DNA of 52,418 bases from Phycisphaerales bacterium. Lineage in GTDB: Bacteria > Planctomycetota > Phycisphaerae > Phycisphaerales > SM1A02. The notes under the pieces were generated by a model. It searched no databases. It saw nothing but the letters and a program-made list of their open reading frames with translations, and had not been told where the DNA came from. The stretch is taken from the NCBI GenBank assembly GCA_014238205.1, contig JABABM010000015.1:1-52418 (forward strand). Reading direction: 5' to 3'. Shown in pieces: positions 34,222 through 42,895 of this stretch. A program made the position numbers and the translations under genes. The first letter of the stretch is position 1. Each line of letters begins with the position of its first letter.

Positions 34222-34829
34222 ATACCTTCTCCCGATCAACACTCGCAACCGTTCTTCTTCTCGCAGGTATCTTCTCGCTCATGCTCATGGCGAAGTCCCC
34301 CGTCGTCCATGCCTACCAGGACGCAGGCAAGCCCTTGCCTCCGGCATTTGCCGATCGATGCCTCGAGGTTGCCGAGCAGCTTGATCCCCAGTTCGCTGCA
34401 GAACTTCGAACTCTCTGCGAACTGGATCCTGCTGAGTTTGAACGTGTCATTCGCCGGCAGGGACCTCGCTTGACCGGGCTTGCCGAACTGCAGTCATCCG
34501 ATCCCGTGCTCTACCAGAAGAAACTCATCGAGTTGAAGGCTGATGCCGAGGTTCATCGACTGGCAGTCGAGTTGCAGCAGTTGATCGAGGAATCTCCACG
34601 AAACACAGATCGGATCGAATCCCTCAAGAAACTGCTTCGAGGCCAGCTCCGCATCCGTCTTGGATTCGAGTTGCACAACCAGCAGCTCTACATCGAGCGA
34701 ATCGAGGAACAACTGGAGTCGCTTCGAGCAAGGTCCGCATGTGAACGGGAGCATTTCGACGAGGTCGTGGAATCACAGCTTGCCGGGATTACTGGTGAAG
34801 CTGAGCCGATCCAGTCCGTCTGTCCATAG
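34218..34829 (+). CDS. Exported helical protein in the sigma operon
   Basis: A 203-residue protein with an N-terminal signal-like hydrophobic segment (TLATVLLLAGIFSLMLMA) and a mature part that is almost all helix, with long coiled-coil-like stretches (KKLIELKADAEVHRLAVELQQLIEE and RIEEQLESLRARS). It recalls periplasmic stress proteins of the Spy/CpxP type in general shape, but I see no LTxxQ motif. It may report envelope state to the preceding anti-sigma protein. The ATG overlaps the previous stop by 4 bases. Confidence 0.65.
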   Translation: MNTFSRSTLATVLLLAGIFSLMLMAKSPVVHAYQDAGKPLPPAFADRCLEVAEQLDPQFAAELRTLCELDPAEFERVIRRQGPRLTGLAELQSSDPVLYQKKLIELKADAEVHRLAVELQQLIEESPRNTDRIESLKKLLRGQLRIRLGFELHNQQLYIERIEEQLESLRARSACEREHFDEVVESQLAGITGEAEPIQSVCP

Positions 34830-34877
34830 TCGATCCCGATACGCTCCTGCAGTTTCGTTCCCCCATATCATCTGCAC

Positions 34878-35888
34878 ATGGCCAGTGCCCGAGTTGCCGG
34901 ATGGATTCGGCCACGTCGCTCCGTTTCGGCGATGGGACGTCTTGGTGGCATTGTTCTCATCGTCATGGTGCTCCTGTGCATCGCAACCCTCCCCTGGACT
35001 GCCGGTACTTCGCTGTCGGATGATGGAACGCCTGGACCACGCCGGTTTGAAGCAGCCAACCCGGACATTGCGCTTCTTCCGCCATCCTGGGCGATTCATA
35101 CGGATGCTGAACGTGACATCGCGGAATCCCACACCGGTGGCGGCTTCTTCATCTTCGGGACGGACCGCCTCGGCAGGGACATGCTTGTCCGTGTGCTTGC
35201 GGGTGGTGGAATCAGTCTCCTGATCGGCTTGGCGGCAGCGGCAACAGCCGTCACCATTGGAACGATCGTGGGAACCCTGGCCGGGTGGAGAGGTGGTTGG
35301 ACGGATGCCGTGCTGATGCGGTGTGTCGACGTCCTGTATGGCCTCCCGGCAATACTGCTTGTCGTTCTCCTGGCCGTGGCCATTGATGGGGCCAGGGAGA
35401 ACTGGTTCGATGCTGATGCCGGGACATCCCTGCTCATCAATGCCTTGACACTCTGGGTCGCCATCGGCGCCATCAGTTGGTTGACGATCGCCCGGGTCAT
35501 CAGGGGGCAGGTCATGAGCCTCAAGGCTCGCCCCTTCATGGAAGCGTGTCGAGCCATTGGAGTTCCATGGCCAAGGCAATTCCTGCGGCACCTTCTTCCA
35601 AATCTCATCGGGCCGCTGATTGTCTATGCCACACTCACCGTGCCCATGGCCATGCTTGCCGAAGCATTCCTGAGTTTCCTGGGCATTGGTATCCGGGAAC
35701 CACTTCCCAGCTGGGGCAACCTTGCTGCCGATGGACTCAGCGAGATCAACCTGGTCCGCTCCCGATGGTGGCTGCTGATCTGGCCATGCCTCTTCATCGC
35801 ACTGGCACTCCTCTCGTTGAACCTTGTAGGGGAATGGCTGCGAACCGCCCTGGATCCAAGGCAGCGTGAACAGGGCGTGGCACCATGA
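34878..35888 (+). CDS. OppC/DppC-type ABC permease
   Basis: A 336-residue inner-membrane permease. One N-terminal helix is followed by a periplasmic stretch of about 80 residues and then five helices. FGTDRLGRDMLVRVLAGG is the N-terminal signature of the OppC branch. The EAA-like coupling loop is EACRAIGVPWPRQFLRHLLPNLIGPLI. A second signature, AEAFLSFLGIGI with PSWG, is also present. It imports di- or oligopeptides or similar solutes. Its expected partners OppB and the binding protein are not adjacent. The stop overlaps the next gene's start (ATGA). Confidence 0.92.
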   Translation: MASARVAGWIRPRRSVSAMGRLGGIVLIVMVLLCIATLPWTAGTSLSDDGTPGPRRFEAANPDIALLPPSWAIHTDAERDIAESHTGGGFFIFGTDRLGRDMLVRVLAGGGISLLIGLAAAATAVTIGTIVGTLAGWRGGWTDAVLMRCVDVLYGLPAILLVVLLAVAIDGARENWFDADAGTSLLINALTLWVAIGAISWLTIARVIRGQVMSLKARPFMEACRAIGVPWPRQFLRHLLPNLIGPLIVYATLTVPMAMLAEAFLSFLGIGIREPLPSWGNLAADGLSEINLVRSRWWLLIWPCLFIALALLSLNLVGEWLRTALDPRQREQGVAP

Positions 35889-36844
35889 GCAATCTTCTCC
35901 AGGTCTCAGGTCTCTCGATCGATGCGGTGAATGCCATCGGGACATCGCGGCGTGTCGTTGAAGGCATTTCGTTTTCCATCGAATCGGGAAGTATCCTGGC
36001 ACTGGTCGGAGAGTCGGGCAGTGGAAAGTCCCTGACGGCTCTTTCGTTGCTCGGACTTCTTCCTTCCGGCGTTGGAGTTGCAGAAGGGTCGATCAAACTG
36101 CAAGGTCGAGAACTTCTCGAGATGTCACACCACCAGTGGCGCGCCATCCGTGGATGTGAAGTCGGGATGATCTTCCAGGAACCAATGACTGCATTGAATC
36201 CGGTCTTCAGTATCGGCGAACAGGTAGCAGAGGTACTGCGCCACCATCGTCGATTCGATCGAAGGAATGCAAGGCGGGAAGCAGTTGACCTGCTGGAACG
36301 CGTGGCTATTCCAGAACCAGGCAGATGTGCTCGCTCATATCCACATGAACTCAGTGGAGGCATGCGTCAACGGGTTGTTGCGGCCATGGCAATTGCCGCC
36401 AAACCCTCGCTTCTCGTAGCAGATGAACCAACAACGGCCCTGGACATCGGTTCGCAGAATGCAATCCTCGACCTGATCGAAGGATTTGCCCGTGCAGATG
36501 GCCTGGGGGTTCTGCTGATCAGTCATGATCTGGCCCTTGTTGAAGAACGTGCAGATCATGTGTGCGTCCTTTACGAGGGTCATGTCTGTGAGACAGGGCC
36601 GGTGGAGGTGGTGACAAGGGACCCTCGCCACCCCTATACGCGTGGCCTCCTGGCCTGCACCCCACGCTTGTCTGGTTCAAGTCGCACCCTTCCCACGATC
36701 GAGGACGTTGTTGAGAACCCCTCCAGCGAGTCCATTGACACGGATGCGGGGCGATTCCAGGCCTGGTGGCCGGGACTTCCTGGAGGCCACCAGATGGAAG
36801 CCATCGGCCCGGAACGCCTTGTAGGGGTGCGTCAGGAGGGGTGA
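35885..36844 (+). CDS. OppD/DppD-type ABC ATPase
   Basis: A 319-residue ATPase with Walker A GESGSGKS (42-49), the signature LSGGMRQRV, Walker B LLVADEPTTALD and the switch His in LLISHDLALV. The Opp-type C terminus includes VTRDPRHPYTRGLLACTPRL. It is coupled by ATGA to the OppC-like permease. The OppD branch usually binds an Fe-S cluster through three or four C-terminal Cys; here I see only one Cys in that segment, so a cluster is unlikely. OppF is not next to it. Confidence 0.92.
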   Translation: MSNLLQVSGLSIDAVNAIGTSRRVVEGISFSIESGSILALVGESGSGKSLTALSLLGLLPSGVGVAEGSIKLQGRELLEMSHHQWRAIRGCEVGMIFQEPMTALNPVFSIGEQVAEVLRHHRRFDRRNARREAVDLLERVAIPEPGRCARSYPHELSGGMRQRVVAAMAIAAKPSLLVADEPTTALDIGSQNAILDLIEGFARADGLGVLLISHDLALVEERADHVCVLYEGHVCETGPVEVVTRDPRHPYTRGLLACTPRLSGSSRTLPTIEDVVENPSSESIDTDAGRFQAWWPGLPGGHQMEAIGPERLVGVRQEG

Positions 36845-36880
36845 CCTCCACTTGCAGGCCATCTTTTTGAAACCTTTTCG

Positions 36881-36897
36881 AACCCGTGAAGGGTTTT
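36881..36897 (+). terminator. Short hairpin after the oppD-like gene
   Basis: AACCC and GGGTT with loop GTGAA, followed by TTCCC. The stem is short (5 bases) and the T-run poor, so confidence is modest. It lies 36 bases past the stop. Confidence 0.4.
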
Positions 36898-36946
36898 CCC
36901 TCGTACTTGATTCTCAGGGGAGAACTCAACACAAGGGGGTTCCAAC

Positions 36947-37750
36947 ATGGTCCGGCACATACACGCAACCTTGAACCAACTGATCGATACCTATTTGTCG
37001 ATACCAACGACAGCAAGCCGCTCAGCCTTGCACAAGGCCCTGTTCGGACTTTCCCGTTGGCACACCATCCAACTTGGCAACTGTGAGGATCGCCCTCCAT
37101 ACATCGAGTACGAGGATGGAGAGCCGGTACTTCTCGTCTTCACCGATGCCGAGCGTGCCTCATCTGCAGCCCGAACCTGGATAGCTGACCGTGTCGAGAC
37201 ACATGCAACCATCGAATCCATCTCCCTGGAGGATCTCCTGCCCGCTCTGGAGGAACTCAAGGAATCCGGGATCATGTCACTTCGCTTTGACCATGGCCCG
37301 CGAAGCGTCCTTATCCCGATTGATGAAGCCATCGAGCTTGCAGTCATCCACGTCAAGCCGTTGAAGAAGGACATCGACACGCTCGTGAAGGCAGCCATCG
37401 AAGGCCTGGGACCAGTCGCGGAACCGGATCTCTGGAACGCCGTACGAGAACTGCCCAACTGGTACCTCGTAGCCGATGTCGATGAAACAGAAGACCCGCT
37501 TGTCTGGATTCTGCACGACGAGCCTTGCGTGCTCGTCTTCACCGATCAGTCGAAGGCTCGATCCTATGCGGTTGAACATGGACTTGAGGGATGCATGACC
37601 GATGCAGGTCGCCTGATCGAGGTTGATCCTGAACGGGCGCTGCATTGCTTCAGGGATCTTGCACGCCGCGGAGTTGCGGGAGCCGTCTTCAACGATGGCC
37701 CCTTCGGGTTCTACGCATCGTTGAACCAGTTGTGTGACAAGGCTGCCTGA
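36947..37750 (+). CDS. Two-repeat SseB-like protein
   Basis: A 267-residue soluble protein made of two similar halves. VLLVFTDAERASSAARTWI (about 61-79) in the first half aligns with VLVFTDQSKARSYAVEHG (about 195-212) in the second. Each is followed by a hydrophobic strand and an acidic helix, and both halves end with an RFDHGP / VFNDGP turn. This matches the SseB-type fold, where a tandem pair is usual, but the family's function is not well understood. AGGGGG lies 7 bases before ATG 36947. It is a single gene, with a possible terminator before it and a convergent operon after. Confidence 0.72.
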   Translation: MVRHIHATLNQLIDTYLSIPTTASRSALHKALFGLSRWHTIQLGNCEDRPPYIEYEDGEPVLLVFTDAERASSAARTWIADRVETHATIESISLEDLLPALEELKESGIMSLRFDHGPRSVLIPIDEAIELAVIHVKPLKKDIDTLVKAAIEGLGPVAEPDLWNAVRELPNWYLVADVDETEDPLVWILHDEPCVLVFTDQSKARSYAVEHGLEGCMTDAGRLIEVDPERALHCFRDLARRGVAGAVFNDGPFGFYASLNQLCDKAA

Positions 37751-37756
37751 TCAGGT

Positions 37757-38122
37757 CTATTCGTCCAGGTTCTCACATTCGATGGATGCTTCTTCCCCGG
37801 CGATCTTCTTCTCCAGGTAGCGTTCAATCCAGCGTTCGAAGGACTTCCCTGCAGCGGTGTCCTTCCCGCTGAATCGAATTTCCTTGATCGACTCGACCAG
37901 GATGCTCCTTCGCTCGTCTTCTCCCTTGGCAAGACAATGCAATTCCGCATCTGGACCCGTGCTTCGACTGAACACATAGCACTCCAGTTCCGACCCATCG
38001 CTCATCAGGAGTGTCACATCTCCCCTGTAATCGATCGCCCAGTCGAGCCCGGTATTGAATCGGTCATTCTCACTGCAGCGAACGGAGAGTCCCTGCGAAG
38101 GACTGTCATCTGTGGAGTTCAC
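37757..38122 (-). CDS. Conserved-looking protein of unknown function
   Basis: A protein of about 121 residues with an N-terminal Ser-rich stretch, a beta-rich middle (GLDWAIDYRGDVTLLMSDGSELECYVFSR) and the motif IKEIRFSGKDTAAGKSFERWIERYLEKKIAG. The last part, SGKDTAAGKSFE, is distinctive but I cannot assign it. The GTG 38122 start overlaps the preceding stop (GTGA); a longer start at ATG 38164 lies inside that gene. It is the last gene of the unit that begins at 41333. Confidence 0.65.
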   Translation of the reverse strand: MNSTDDSPSQGLSVRCSENDRFNTGLDWAIDYRGDVTLLMSDGSELECYVFSRSTGPDAELHCLAKGEDERRSILVESIKEIRFSGKDTAAGKSFERWIERYLEKKIAGEEASIECENLDE

Positions 38123-38481
38123 GGGTTCAGTTCCCGTCCTGTCTCGGGGTCGAGGATCTTCCATCCACAGATACGTGATATCCGCATCATCACGAGGTAT
38201 GCGATCTCCTCCTCGACGATCGTCAGCAGCATCTGCTCAACGGGGTCCTTTTCAGGTGGGAGGTCAATGCGTACCCCAGGGCCGAACAGGGCATCCTCGC
38301 CCTCGCGTTCCGGGGCGGTATTCAACTTCGACAACTGCTCGACGATCTCCTTGCGGCTGCCGATTGGCAACAGTCCATCACTTCCTGATTCAGGTGATTG
38401 GATGACGAAGGTGTGGTTCAACTCATGTTTCCATTCGATCTGGGTAGAGATGCATTCTACTCGTTGCCATGTGGCCTGCAC
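38119..38481 (-). CDS. Conserved-looking protein in the acyltransferase unit
   Basis: A 120-residue soluble protein: IEWKHELNHTFVIQSPE as the N-terminal strand-rich part, an amphipathic middle helix (SRKEIVEQLSKLN) and a helix VEQMLLTIVEEEIAYLVMMRISRI. No known family. The GTG start lies 23 bases inside the response regulator gene, and its stop overlaps the next gene, so translation is tightly coupled. The frame has good internal consistency, with no low-complexity runs. Confidence 0.62.
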   Translation of the reverse strand: MQATWQRVECISTQIEWKHELNHTFVIQSPESGSDGLLPIGSRKEIVEQLSKLNTAPEREGEDALFGPGVRIDLPPEKDPVEQMLLTIVEEEIAYLVMMRISRICGWKILDPETGRELNP

Positions 38482-38855
38482 TCATCCAGGAGATTGGACA
38501 CGGTCTCGATCAGGGAATCGAGGGGCACCGGTTTCGTGAGGTAGGCGTGGACACCCAGCCCCCGCGCATACTCTTCATGTCGCCGACCTTCATTGGCTGT
38601 CACCATGATGACGATCGGAGGCGTGTCTGAAGCAAGCAGTTCTTCAAGCACGAGGAACCCGGATCGCTTTGGCAACATCATGTCCAGCACCAGAGCCTCG
38701 GGCTGATGGGCTCTCCAGGAGGCAATCGCCTGGTTTCCATCTTCTGCTCGAAGTGTGCGAGCACCATCGGCGCGAAGCGCCAGGTCGAAACTGTCCAGTA
38801 CATCCGGATCATCGTCTACGACGAGCACAAGCCTTCCTTCCAGTCTGCCGCTCAT
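38457..38855 (-). CDS. Receiver-only response regulator
   Basis: A 132-residue stand-alone receiver domain: acidic pocket DDD (14-16), phospho-acceptor Asp58 in ALVLDMMLPKRSG, Thr86 in VMVTANEG and Lys108 in LTKPVPLD. No output domain. It overlaps the acyltransferase gene upstream (ATGA) and the small gene downstream. Receiver-only proteins often act by contact with a partner, so it may regulate one of its operon neighbours; the cognate kinase is not in this unit. Confidence 0.93.
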   Translation of the reverse strand: MSGRLEGRLVLVVDDDPDVLDSFDLALRADGARTLRAEDGNQAIASWRAHQPEALVLDMMLPKRSGFLVLEELLASDTPPIVIMVTANEGRRHEEYARGLGVHAYLTKPVPLDSLIETVSNLLDECRPHGNE

Positions 38856-39892
38856 CGACGTGCTCCCTGTTCAAGGGCTGAACGCTCCGACCACTCAACG
38901 ATTCGTTCGACTTCATCACCCGTCATCCATGGGAGGGCGGCGATCTTCTCTCTCGTTGCCTGAGGAATCGGTTTCCCCTCGCGTTCATGTCGTGGGCGAC
39001 TCTTCCATCTCCGGTGAAGCCAGAGGTATTGTTCCGGTGCACCTCTGATGAGCGTCTCGATGGCCCTGTTGTATCGAGCCGTGATGTAGAACAGGGGGTC
39101 ATCCTGGTCGGCCCAGTCCTCGGGTTCGATGACATCACTGCAGATGCATTCGAACTTGAACTGCTGTCCGATACGCCGTGCCTGTGAAATGACGATCGGG
39201 GTCTCGTATCGCATCGCCAGCAGGCCGATGGACTTGTAGGACGAAGCGAGTCGTCCAAAGAAGGGTACGAACAGACCCTGGTCACCTGCATTCTGATCCG
39301 CAATGAAACCCAGCTGCTCCCCATCTTCGAGTCGTTTCTGGAGTTGAGGCGCCGCGCCCCACTTCTCGAGAATCTTCAGTCCATGGGCTTCCCGGATACG
39401 CATGACCCAGTTGTTGATCAGCGGATTGTCCAGGGGGCGGGCCAGCGCGGTGATGGGATATCCACAGACCGCCAGTACATAGCCAAGCATCTCCCAGTTT
39501 CCGCAGTGACCGGTCAGCATCAGCAGCGGATCACCCTTGACGAGTTTCTCAAGAACCGGCTGTACACCCAGCATGTTCACGTGATTCGGCCAGGTATCCG
39601 GTGTGACCAGTCGTGTCATGGTGATGGAATCGACCATGGCCAGTTGAACCATCGATTGGAATGACTGTTCCGCAATCAACTCGATGCGATCCTCATCCCA
39701 TTCCGGAAAGCTCCATCGCAGGTTTTCAATACATCGTTGCCGCCGTCCGGAGTTCATCCGGTAGAGGGTGGATCCCGCTGCAGCGGCCGTCTGGAGGTTC
39801 TGTTCATGTGAAAAACACTGCAGGAGCCCTGCTACGAATCGCAGTGGGAGGTACTGGCTCCAATGAACGAGTGCAGATGCGTTTCGTGCCAT
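38852..39892 (-). CDS. Lipid A biosynthesis-type acyltransferase (LpxL/HtrB family)
   Basis: A 346-residue lysophospholipid/lipid A acyltransferase. The catalytic HX4E is His129-CGNW-Glu134 in LMLTGHCGNWEMLGYVLA. Further conserved segments are ALARPLDNPLINNWVMRIRE, GEQLGFIADQNAGDQGLFVPFFG and the C-terminal APEQYLWLHRRWKSRP. In Gram-negative bacteria it adds the secondary acyl chain to lipid A at the inner membrane. The frame opens upstream to 40027, but ATG 39892 fits the family. It lies 67 bases after the coiled-coil gene and overlaps the response regulator by 4 bases. Confidence 0.92.
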   Translation of the reverse strand: MARNASALVHWSQYLPLRFVAGLLQCFSHEQNLQTAAAAGSTLYRMNSGRRQRCIENLRWSFPEWDEDRIELIAEQSFQSMVQLAMVDSITMTRLVTPDTWPNHVNMLGVQPVLEKLVKGDPLLMLTGHCGNWEMLGYVLAVCGYPITALARPLDNPLINNWVMRIREAHGLKILEKWGAAPQLQKRLEDGEQLGFIADQNAGDQGLFVPFFGRLASSYKSIGLLAMRYETPIVISQARRIGQQFKFECICSDVIEPEDWADQDDPLFYITARYNRAIETLIRGAPEQYLWLHRRWKSRPRHEREGKPIPQATREKIAALPWMTGDEVERIVEWSERSALEQGARR

Positions 39893-39959
39893 GGTGCCAC
39901 CCTGAGCGGGGGAGATGCCTTGGGTGATGAGACCTGATTGCCGCAGTGGATGCGTGGAA

Positions 39960-41333
39960 TCAGAGGCCTGTGTCGCCCGTGAGAATCTGGAGTCGATTCG
40001 CGTTAAGAACAGGAATCTGCGCGTCAAGAGCCTGGTTGTACAGGGACTGGTAGGTGTCGTAGATCAGTCTCTTCTTGAAGTACTCCTGCTTCAACTGCAG
40101 GCTTGCATCCTGCTGCATCGGCATTGGTTTCGTAGGTGTGAGTCCAAGCACGAGGAAGTCGAGATCGGCAGGCAGTATTTCGCCGTGAACGACCTCTCCA
40201 CCCCAGCTCTCGATCTGGCTTCGGAGGAAGGCAGCTTCCTGTTCAGTGGCATCGGTATCACCATCAATATCGAACTGGCCATGCACCAGGAACTTGAACT
40301 GGTAGTCGGGGCTGTAGATTGCATTTGCAATCACGTCTTCCCTGACCACGGGACGTCCCCGGGTCGTCCGGGTGATCTTCGCAGTGGAAGTGGAGTCCCC
40401 GACCTTGATGACCTGGAGGCTGGCCTTCCCGCGAGGGAAGTCGCCATTCTCGTCAGGCCGGATCTGGGCGGCGTCCCCATAGACTTCGAATTTCATTCCG
40501 AGCACGATCTGGTCCTGTCGTCCTCGATCGATGTAGACCTGGTCATTGGACCCGGCGATGTCGATCACGGTTCCATCCACGAGAGTTGCTGGATCCTTGG
40601 GTTTGACCCTGGTTTCATCGATGATCTCGCTGAGTTCATCGAGCTTGCTCTTGAGTCGGAGCTTCTCCTGTCTCAGGTCGGCAACATCTCCATTGAGGTT
40701 CGAGATGTCATCCGTGTATCGGTCACGCAACTTGTCGCGACTGGATTCCATCATCTGACGGACATCGGCGATTTCAGCCAGATGTTCATCGGTCGCGGTT
40801 CGATATGTTTCCAACTGCTTGCTTTCGGCGGCAAGCAGGGTGTCTCGTGAGCGACTGGCGGTTTCAAGTTCGGACGTCAGATTGTCTCGTTCCGCCTGGA
40901 GAGCAGAGACCCGCTCCTGGAGGCTGTCGAGTTCGTTCCGGGTGTCGGTCACCTTGCGATCAAGATCCTTGACGGTGTTGTAGAGCGTCATGCCATTGTC
41001 AACACCTGAAAATCGCTGCTTGATCGATGCAATGCTTGCATCGGGATTCCCATCGACCCAGGATTTCAATGCGTTGTGTTCATCCATGACGTAGCCGAGA
41101 ACCGACTTGCGTTCCTTGTCGGCGGCGGCCTTGATGGTTTGGAACTGCTCCGAGTTCCTCTCGTTCTTTCGAGCGAACTCATCCAGTTGCTCCGTCATCT
41201 TCTGGACGTTCTCTATCTCACTTGTCTTCCCGGTATAGAAGAGGACCGAGACCACCAGCAGGAAGACGCTGATGAGGATGAAGACGACGAGGGATACGAT
41301 GACGCCGGTACCAGCGTTCGAACGAATGGCCAT
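39960..41333 (-). CDS. Membrane coiled-coil protein with BRCT-like C terminus
   Basis: A 457-residue protein. A short basic start (MAIRSNAG) precedes one membrane helix (10-33), then a long coiled coil (about 38-235) with repeated heptads (LDSLQERVSALQAERDNLTSELETASRSRD). A beta-rich segment follows (about 240-340, with GTVIDIAGSNDQVYIDRG and GMKFEVYGDA). The last about 110 residues resemble a BRCT fold: LRSQIESWGGEVV then ILPADLDFLVLG, a helical insert, and LDAQIPVLNANRLQILTG. By the positive-inside rule the C-terminal part would be outside the cytoplasm, which is odd for BRCT. AGGAG lies 7 bases before ATG 41333. Confidence 0.75.
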   Translation of the reverse strand: MAIRSNAGTGVIVSLVVFILISVFLLVVSVLFYTGKTSEIENVQKMTEQLDEFARKNERNSEQFQTIKAAADKERKSVLGYVMDEHNALKSWVDGNPDASIASIKQRFSGVDNGMTLYNTVKDLDRKVTDTRNELDSLQERVSALQAERDNLTSELETASRSRDTLLAAESKQLETYRTATDEHLAEIADVRQMMESSRDKLRDRYTDDISNLNGDVADLRQEKLRLKSKLDELSEIIDETRVKPKDPATLVDGTVIDIAGSNDQVYIDRGRQDQIVLGMKFEVYGDAAQIRPDENGDFPRGKASLQVIKVGDSTSTAKITRTTRGRPVVREDVIANAIYSPDYQFKFLVHGQFDIDGDTDATEQEAAFLRSQIESWGGEVVHGEILPADLDFLVLGLTPTKPMPMQQDASLQLKQEYFKKRLIYDTYQSLYNQALDAQIPVLNANRLQILTGDTGL

Positions 41334-41553
41334 GGAGGCACTCCTGCGGGCATCAGCCCTTCCTGGGCCCGTGCGAAGCACGGGTCGACAACCTGGGTGA
41401 ACATGGAAGTTTCCCCACACGATGGGGGAGCGTCAAGCGTTCCATGAAGGAAACCATGATTCCCCTCCATGAATGGCCCTGACGAGGCCTCTGGGCCCTT
41501 GTATGGGGGTCCACTCGACCGTATCCTCACCTGTTCGATTCGGAACCATGCCT

Positions 41554-42888
41554 ATGAAAGACGATCCAAACCAACTTCTGAAGGACCTCGGGCGGCATCA
41601 ACTTGTTGATGGCTATCCCCTGTTGGTGGACCTTGATCGTAGTCATGGCTCGTGGATCCATGACCGGATCCACGATTGCGAGTTTCTCGATGCGTTCACA
41701 TGCTTCGCTTCCTGGCCCATCGGGTACAACCACCCCGGCTTCCATGAACCTGAAATGCTTGAGACGTTCAAGAGAGCATCCCTGAGCAAGGTCTCGAATT
41801 CAGACCTCTATTGCGAGGATCTCTGCCGATTCGTCGACACCTTTTCGATGCATGCAACTCCGGACGGCTTTCCTCACCACTTCTGGGTTTCCGGTGGTGG
41901 ACTTGCAGTTGAGAACGCCATGAAGACGGCCTTCGACTGGAAGGCGCGAAAGCTCGGGAGAACGAACTTCGATGACGCCGTAGAAGATCTCGTCATCCTT
42001 CACTTCAGGGAAGCCTTTCACGGACGAACCGGGTACACGATGAGCGTGACGAACACCCTGCCTGACAAGGTGGGTCTCTTCCCCAAGTTCAACTGGCCAC
42101 GGGTACACAACCCGACGGTGCATTGCGACCTCGATGGAAAGGTCTGTAATGACGTGGAGGCGGAGGAACAACGGGCTTGCAAGGAGATTGAAGCGGCCTT
42201 CGCCAAGGCCGAGTCCGAGGGTCGTCACATCGCCGGAATTCTCATCGAGCCGATGCAGGGCGAAGGTGGTGACAATCATTTTCGCCCCGAGTTCATGCAG
42301 GCACTTCGAACGTATGCGGATGAGCGAGAAGCGCTGCTTCTCTATGACGAGGTGCAGACGGGTTTCTTCGGATCCGGCAAGCCATGGTTCTGGCAGCACC
42401 AGGGAGTTGCACCCGATGTCGTCGCCTTCGGCAAGAAGACCCAGGTCTGCGGCATCTACGCTTCGAGGCGAGTCGAAGAAGTGGATGATCACGTCTTCGC
42501 ACGGTCAAGCCGGATCAACTCGACGTGGGGTGGGAATCTCGTCGACATGGTTCGTTGCCAGCGAATCCTCGAGATCATCGTCGAGGAGAACCTTGCGGAT
42601 CACATCACCGCGATCGGTTCACACGTGATCGACGGACTTCGATCGATCGCCCGTGAAACCGAGGCATTCACGAATGTCCGCGGCAGGGGATCCCTGATCG
42701 CCTTCACGTTCAATCCGGCCGAAGCGAGGCGGGAAATGATCGCTGCGCTCTTCGAGCGAAGGGTCATCGCCCTTCCCTCCGGGCAGGACTCAGTCCGATT
42801 CAGGCTGCCGTTGAACTTGTCGAGGGAAGATGCGGATGAACTCCTGAACCGGGTTGAATCGTGTGTTCCACTGCTCACCCGTGCGTGA
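41554..42888 (+). CDS. lat: L-lysine 6-transaminase
   Basis: A 444-residue class III aminotransferase. It moves the epsilon-amino group of lysine to 2-oxoglutarate, giving alpha-aminoadipate semialdehyde (which cyclises to P6C). Family signs: HHFWVSGGGLAVENAMKTAFDWKARK, FREAFHGRTGYTMSVTNT, ILIEPMQGEGGDNHFRPEF, the LLYDEVQTGFFGSGKPWFWQH stretch, and the PLP-lysine segment FGKKTQVCG (Lys294/295), which is typical of LAT and not of GABA transaminase. Start at ATG 41554, with GGAA 8 bases before; ATG 41548 is possible. Squalene-hopene cyclase begins 7 bases after its stop. Confidence 0.9.
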   Translation: MKDDPNQLLKDLGRHQLVDGYPLLVDLDRSHGSWIHDRIHDCEFLDAFTCFASWPIGYNHPGFHEPEMLETFKRASLSKVSNSDLYCEDLCRFVDTFSMHATPDGFPHHFWVSGGGLAVENAMKTAFDWKARKLGRTNFDDAVEDLVILHFREAFHGRTGYTMSVTNTLPDKVGLFPKFNWPRVHNPTVHCDLDGKVCNDVEAEEQRACKEIEAAFAKAESEGRHIAGILIEPMQGEGGDNHFRPEFMQALRTYADEREALLLYDEVQTGFFGSGKPWFWQHQGVAPDVVAFGKKTQVCGIYASRRVEEVDDHVFARSSRINSTWGGNLVDMVRCQRILEIIVEENLADHITAIGSHVIDGLRSIARETEAFTNVRGRGSLIAFTFNPAEARREMIAALFERRVIALPSGQDSVRFRLPLNLSREDADELLNRVESCVPLLTRA

Positions 42889-42895
42889 ACAAGAC

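Noticed and set aside
34773..36002. Minus-strand open frame of about 409 codons over the OppC-like gene
   Set aside because: Antisense shadow; the translation is low in hydrophobic structure, while the plus strand encodes a clear permease.
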